Below are positions 62,708-64,000 of a stretch of 64,000 nt of DNA, one piece after another. The stretch comes from JBJGXI01 sp045635475 (lineage in GTDB: Bacteria; Bacillota; Bacilli; Bacillales; Amphibacillaceae): assembly GCF_045635475.1 (NCBI RefSeq), contig NZ_JBJGXI010000002.1, forward strand, positions 1 through 64,000, written 5' to 3'. The translations under genes and the position numbers were made by a program. Numbering within the stretch: position 1 is the stretch's first letter; each line of letters starts with the position of its first letter. The notes below the pieces were generated by a model that was not told where the DNA came from, searched no databases, and saw nothing but the letters and a program-made list of their open reading frames with translations.

Positions 62708-62738
62708 CGCACGAAGAAAATGCGGTTTTCATTTTCGA
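62708..62738 (+). repeat. Small inverted-repeat module M2
   Basis: CGCACGAAGAAAATG, variable centre, ATTTTCGA; same orientation as M1 at 17758. Embedded in the left half of B3, in an insertion relative to B1 and B2. Confidence 0.7.
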
Positions 62739-62817
62739 GGATCGACTGCCCGGAGCTCCAATCACCCTACATGAAGAGCAATCCCGTTAACAGCGGAGGA
62801 AATCCACATCGACTCCT

Positions 62818-62846
62818 CGAAAATACAACCCAATTTTCTTCGTGCG
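62818..62846 (-). repeat. Small inverted-repeat module M3 (inverted orientation)
   Basis: The same module read on the minus strand, about 80 bp from M2. It interrupts the sequence that in B1 reads GACTCCTGCGGGAATAGTGG, so the insertion point in the family B core is clear. Confidence 0.75.
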
Positions 62847-63046
62847 ATGCTTCGCTGTCGTAGCTTTCCTTGTCCTGCAGGAATAGTGGCCTAAGTGAGA
62901 CCCTGCAGGAGCGAAGCGACGAGGAGGCTCACTAGCCCCCCTATGGTGCGCGAAGTGGATTTCCGGAGTGGGGTTAACCACTCTCCAAGTTACGACGCAT
63001 ATTAGCTAAATTATGAAATATAAAATGCTCATGTTTAGGAAAAAAG

Positions 63047-63092
63047 ACTAAAAAAACAAAAACCTTCACTTCATAATGTTATGAAGTGAAGG
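63047..63092 (-). terminator. Terminator of sigG
   Basis: Minus-strand CCTTCACTTCATAACATTATGAAGTGAAGG stem (63063-63092), given here by position, followed by TTTTTGTTTTTTTA. It lies about 90 bases after the sigG stop. Confidence 0.88.
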
Positions 63093-63178
63093 CAGTTTCA
63101 ACTATATTCAGTTTAATCATTTTCATATTACAACTAATCACCATTCAAATTTGAATCGATTATTAAGTATTCAAAATT

Positions 63179-63958
63179 TCATTCAAACATCTCTTTATTC
63201 ATTTCTTCAATAGCAGCTTTTTCTAATCGAGATACTTGAGCTTGGGAAATTCCAATTTCTTCGGCAACTTCCATCTGTGTTTTCCCTTGAAAAAAGCGTT
63301 TGTTTAAGATCATTTTTTCTCTGTCATTTAATCGAATCATGCCTTCTTTTAATGATAACTTGTCAATCCAAGTGGAGTCTTTGTCCTTCTCGTCACTGAG
63401 TTGATCCATAACAAAGATGGGATCCCCACCATCGTTATAGATTGGCTCAAATAATGAAACAGGGTCCTGAATAGCATCCATTGCAAAAACAATATCAGAA
63501 TGAGGAATACCCATTTCTTCGGCAATTTCCATAGGTGTTGGATCTTTTGCATGTTTGCTTATTAATCGCTCTCTTACTTGTAATGCCTTATAAGCAATAT
63601 CGCGTAATGATCTTGAGACTCTAATTGGATTATTGTCACGTAAGTACCTTCTAATCTCACCAATGATCATCGGAACTGCATAAGTGGAAAATTTAACATT
63701 TTGACCTAAATCAAAATTATCAATTGACTTCATCAATCCAATGCAACCCACTTGGAACAAATCGTCCCCATATTCTCCTCGATTGTTAAATCGCTGTATA
63801 ACACTGAGGACAAGGCGCAAATTACCATTAACCAATGTTTCTCGTGCTGACAAGTCACCATCTTGCATTTGTCTAAACAATTTACGCATTTCTTCATTCT
63901 TCAATACAGGTAATTTTGAGGTATCTACTCCGCAAATTTCAACTTTATGTCTTGTCAT
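63179..63958 (-). CDS. sigG: Forespore sigma factor SigG
   Basis: RNA polymerase sigma factor for late forespore genes. The 259-aa protein has region 2 (about 40-110: FQVGCIGLMKSIDNFDLGQNVKFSTYAVPMIIGEIRRYLRDN) and region 4 (about 205-255: LNKRFFQGKTQMEVAEEIGISQAQVSRLEKAAI). The N-terminus TRHKVEICGVDTSKLPVLKNEEM is characteristic of SigG rather than SigF. Strong GGGAGGG site ahead of the ATG. The forespore promoter and sigE-spoIIGA, expected upstream, are past the window edge. Confidence 0.97.
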   Translation of the reverse strand: MTRHKVEICGVDTSKLPVLKNEEMRKLFRQMQDGDLSARETLVNGNLRLVLSVIQRFNNRGEYGDDLFQVGCIGLMKSIDNFDLGQNVKFSTYAVPMIIGEIRRYLRDNNPIRVSRSLRDIAYKALQVRERLISKHAKDPTPMEIAEEMGIPHSDIVFAMDAIQDPVSLFEPIYNDGGDPIFVMDQLSDEKDKDSTWIDKLSLKEGMIRLNDREKMILNKRFFQGKTQMEVAEEIGISQAQVSRLEKAAIEEMNKEMFE

Positions 63959-64000
63959 GTTCTACCCTCCCGGTTGGAGATGCTATTCAAGGAACAGTAT

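Larger units (their letters stand above)
62441..63055. repeat. Family B MITE-like palindromic element, copy B3 (expanded)
   Basis: About 615 bp of non-coding sequence between sigG and ylmC. Left terminal repeat TCTTTTCTAACAGATTGTTG (62454-62473) matches that of B2. The core starts GCGTCGTAACGTAGTGCTCG and ends CCAAGTTACGACGCAT. The right terminal repeat is decayed (to about 63055). Central arms AAATCCACATC (62800-62810) and GAAGTGGATTT (62952-62962) pair with one mismatch. Two extra segments carrying module M are inserted in it. Confidence 0.8.

Noticed and set aside
62787..62981. Minus-strand frame of 64 codons in family B copy B3
   Set aside because: It consists of repeat sequence (arms of the central stem and GTGAG hairpin); the low-complexity product, rich in Arg/Pro/His, reflects G+C-rich stems, not a protein.

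Overview
The window is a 64-kb, AT-rich, core-genome segment of an endospore-forming Bacillota, almost certainly a Bacillaceae species. The evidence is spoVM, sigG, divIVA, an sdaAA/sdaAB serine dehydratase, PyrR attenuators, an Ile T-box and gene order that follows the Bacillus subtilis sigG-to-trmD region nearly gene for gene. The repeat families remind me of Oceanobacillus/Virgibacillus/Gracilibacillus-type genomes, but the genus cannot be fixed from this sequence. Almost all genes lie on the minus strand; the exceptions are yfkK, rpmB, rqcH, namA and one secreted small protein.

Reading in the direction of transcription (high to low coordinates): sigG (63.9 kb) and the ylmC-ylmD-ylmE-sepF-ylmG-ylmH-divIVA division cluster; ileS under an Ile T-box; lspA-rluD; the pyrimidine operon pyrR-pyrP-pyrB-pyrC-carA-carB-pyrK-pyrD-pyrF-pyrE, with PyrR attenuators ahead of pyrR and pyrP; a small plus-strand island (rqcH, namA, secreted 122-aa protein); a Ca2+-type P-ATPase; yloC-remA-gmk-rpoZ-coaBC-priA-fmt-rsmB; the prpC-prkC phosphatase/kinase pair with rsgA-rpe-thiN-spoVM; rpmB; yloU-fakA; sdaAB-sdaAA-recG; the FapR lipid operon fapR-plsX-fabD-fabG-acpP; then rnc-smc-ftsY-ylxM-ffh-rpsP-khpA-ylqD-rimM-trmD. 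These genes link translation, protein targeting, phospholipid synthesis, chromosome segregation, nucleotide synthesis and cell division, the usual functions of this Firmicute neighbourhood. Compared with B. subtilis as I remember it, def (between priA and fmt), rlmN (between rsmB and prpC) and ylyA (between ileS and lspA) are absent from their usual slots.

What is unusual lies between the genes. Family A comprises five long (about 200 bp) and three shorter, strongly folded units, always in the same orientation relative to transcription, mostly inside operons, two of them within the pyrR and pyrP attenuator leaders. Family B comprises three MITE-like palindromic elements (about 330 to 615 bp) with long terminal inverted repeats and paired arms that covary between copies. 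A third, small 30-bp inverted-repeat module (M) is nested in members of both families. I see no defence system, prophage, CRISPR array, tRNA or rRNA. I find no obviously new protein system; the best candidates for undescribed biology are these structured repeats and the unassigned secreted protein at 40.9 kb.
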